From Leptoclinus maculatus (lineage: Eukaryota > Chordata > Actinopteri > Perciformes > Stichaeidae), in the NCBI GenBank assembly GCA_032191485.1, contig JAVDOI010000016.1:1249581-1313580 (forward strand): a stretch of DNA of 64,000 nucleotides, read 5' to 3'. The notes beneath the pieces are model-generated. The model had not been told where the DNA came from. It worked only from the letters and a program-made list of their open reading frames with translations, and did not search any database. A program made the position numbers and the translations under genes. Within the stretch, counting starts at the first letter, position 1. Each line of letters begins with the position of its first letter. Of this stretch, positions 62,410-64,000 are shown piece by piece.

Positions 62410-63717
62410 CAGTGGTGGGCCGTCAGGGCCTGCAAAGCCTTCTCTGCTGGCCTAAACACAATCACAAAGTTATAGCTATTTTATAATTTAATATTTTGTC
62501 TTGAATACACTACATGTATCATAATTTATACAAATATTTTTCCCATTATCTTATTTTCTCATTGCACAGCTACTGTCTTCCTCAGTTGCTCTGCCTCCAG
62601 TGCAGCTTGTTTTAAGTAGAGCTTTTATCCAATCAGATTTCACCTCTGTGTCTCTAGGTAAGAAGAGAGGCCCGAGGCCTGCAGACTCACAAGTGCATCC
62701 ATGTGTAGTTTAAGTGAATGGGGACGATATTGTTGATTGTCATAGTCTTCAACCAATCAGATCTTTAGTTTGACATGTTGGGCGTATTCTTTGACGTGCC
62801 AGAGCCTTCTAGCTGGCCTACAACTACGTCAGCATTAACGGGCAGCTCAGTTTTCAGGTGCAGCGATGCAGTGAGGTGCAGCGTACACTAATTGGTCAGT
62901 GACTATTGTGAACCGAAACTTAACTATCCTATCCTATACTAGTTGGAGGAGTAAGAGTTCAAATTGAAAGATATGGAAGAAGTTATGACATTTTTAGGGT
63001 TTTGCTTGTGTAGTTTATTCATTTTTTTACCTAGCTTTGTTTTTTTAACACTCAATGGCTGAAGGAGGAGAAACGGATTTCTGGAGAAGGACATTTCCAG
63101 AAAAACTGGACATCGTATCAAAGGGTCGGTCAACCCCACAGCTAGCAGCCCTCTAGCGCTGCAGTGTTGCTGGATTGATTTGTTGCTTTGTTGTCATATA
63201 AATATATATGACTGGTTCTTGTGAGTTTCTTCTTGTCATTGTGTTAATTACATTGATTTGGACTATATGCATTATCCGTTAATTACGAAGCATCCCATCA
63301 TGCGCGGGGTTATTGTCCGGACAATTGAATCCGTTCGGGCTGTTGTTTCCCCGCTAAGCTAATTTAGCTTAGCCTCCCTGAAGACACGTGTGATGCCGCA
63401 GCCTCAGCTGTTTTTTGTTATTGTTCCGGGTTCAGAGGTCACACAGTCTGTTGTCTCCTACGTGAGCGCAGTCCACCGAACATATTATATTTCCCACAAT
63501 TTAAGCTTCTGCATTTTCCAAATGCAATAGTATTATTCAAACGTATTGTTCGGTTCGTAAGCCTCGTACCGAACGGTTTAATACGAATATGTGTATTATT
63601 ACACCCCTAGAAACAAATAACCATAGCTGTGGCGTCATAATGAGCTTAATAGGAGATGGCTCAAGTGTAGTAGGACAGCACAGAAGGCCCAGGTATAAAA
63701 TGCATGGCCCGCCACTG
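62410..63717 (+). mobile_element. Non-autonomous hAT-type transposon, 1,308 bp
   Basis: Left end CAGTGGTGGGCCGTCAGGGC; the right end read on the minus strand is CAGTGGCGGGCCATGCA. The inverted terminal match and the CAGTGG start fit hAT elements. A target duplication is not clean: GTTTCTAC (62,402-62,409) resembles GTAACTAC (63,721-63,728), displaced by 3 bp, six of eight matching. Inside, an ATG at 63,055 opens a 33-codon frame containing FWRRTFPEKLDIVSKGR, resembling the N-terminal part of TTF-type zinc-finger hAT transposases; it stops early and the rest of the transposase is absent. An internal segment near 63,563-63,610 looks like a different hAT terminus. Confidence 0.75.
63563..63610 (-). 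mobile_element. Nested hAT-type terminus
   Basis: On the minus strand this reads CTAGGGGTGTAATAATACAC followed by words like AAACCGTTCGGTACG, very like the left end of an abundant fish hAT MITE family (GGGGTGTAACGGTACA...CGGTTCGGT). No second end was found within the host element, so it may be a fragment or a solo end. Confidence 0.5.
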
Positions 63718-64000
63718 CCAGTAACTACAGCTGCAAAATAAATGCAGTAGAGTAAAAACCACCAACCACTCTGTAATCAAACTAGAACACAAAAGAAAAG
63801 GGAAAAAAGTCACTAATGTTTCCACAGCAGTGATCTGATTAGTACAACAGCATACATATTCATATTGCAGCAGAAGCCGCCCCCCCCCCCCTCTCCTCCA
63901 TGGTACACCTTGGATTGATTAGCTCTTGCACAAAGTACATTGTACCTCATCAACAATGCATCGTACTCTTTGGAATATCTACATTTTACATAATGATGAG
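63718..64000. other. Unique sequence at window end
   Basis: Contains a C12 run near 63,880. No gene or repeat recognised; the window ends without a feature crossing it. Confidence 0.5.

Overview
This 64 kb window looks like non-coding, repeat-rich chromosomal DNA of a teleost fish, probably a percomorph. That rests on what the sequence shows: AT-rich DNA, very dense and long microsatellites (AC/GT, CT/GA, TATC, TA), intron-sized stretches without sustained coding frames, and dispersed repeats of kinds typical of fish: a CR1/L2/Rex-type LINE 3' end, a piggyBac-type TTAA element, hAT-type ends, tRNA-derived SINE-like pieces, and a 3' tail motif that is very common in fish genomes. I see no bacterial-style genes, operon, CRISPR array, rRNA or intact tRNA gene. 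The species cannot be fixed from the sequence alone. The window could be one large intron, an intergenic desert, or both.

Layout. 0-12 kb: mostly unique sequence, a poly-C/AC tract near 0.25 kb, a coding-like frame on the minus strand at 2.19-2.45 kb (candidate last exon, unidentified), a degenerate tandem repeat at 3.1-3.4 kb, a conserved-looking block at 6.0-6.35 kb, and copy A of a dispersed repeat at 8.2-8.5 kb. 12-20 kb: fish tail-type repeat (12.3 kb), CpG-dense pocket (15.0 kb), SINE-like repeat (16.5 kb), a three-copy 27-bp tandem (19.9 kb). 20-24.1 kb: the most repetitive part, with a 98-bp AC tract, TG, CA, GA and a 395-bp perfect TATC array, lying around two diverged copies of a ~150-bp non-microsatellite sequence 2.5 kb apart.

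24-37 kb: long unique stretches, copy B of the dispersed repeat (27.7 kb), a 379-bp TTAA-targeting MITE (31.0 kb), an 80-bp GT tract (32.4 kb), a 1,086-bp piggyBac-type non-autonomous element with matching ends and TTAA duplications (33.4-34.5 kb), and an internally deleted LINE (36.7-37.2 kb) followed by a minus-strand tail-type repeat. 37-56 kb: unique DNA with microsatellites, a GC-rich hairpin cluster (43.0 kb), a hAT-like end (50.06 kb), copy C of the dispersed repeat (52.0 kb), and GGGGAC/TTAGGG-like microsatellite-associated repeats (48.4, 54.0, 56.0 kb). 56-64 kb: a strong 14-bp hairpin (56.24 kb), a second SINE-like piece, a candidate exon (59.88 kb), a minus-strand solo LTR (61.2-61.5 kb) and a 1.3-kb hAT element (62.4-63.7 kb) that keeps the start of a transposase-like frame and contains what looks like a second hAT end.

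No gene can be named with confidence. The two candidate exons are on opposite strands and do not obviously belong together. The best leads are the 21.5/23.9-kb duplicated element, the three TTAA/hAT elements with defined ends, the solo LTR, the hairpin cluster at 43 kb and the two coding-like frames. I see no evidence for a new multi-gene system.
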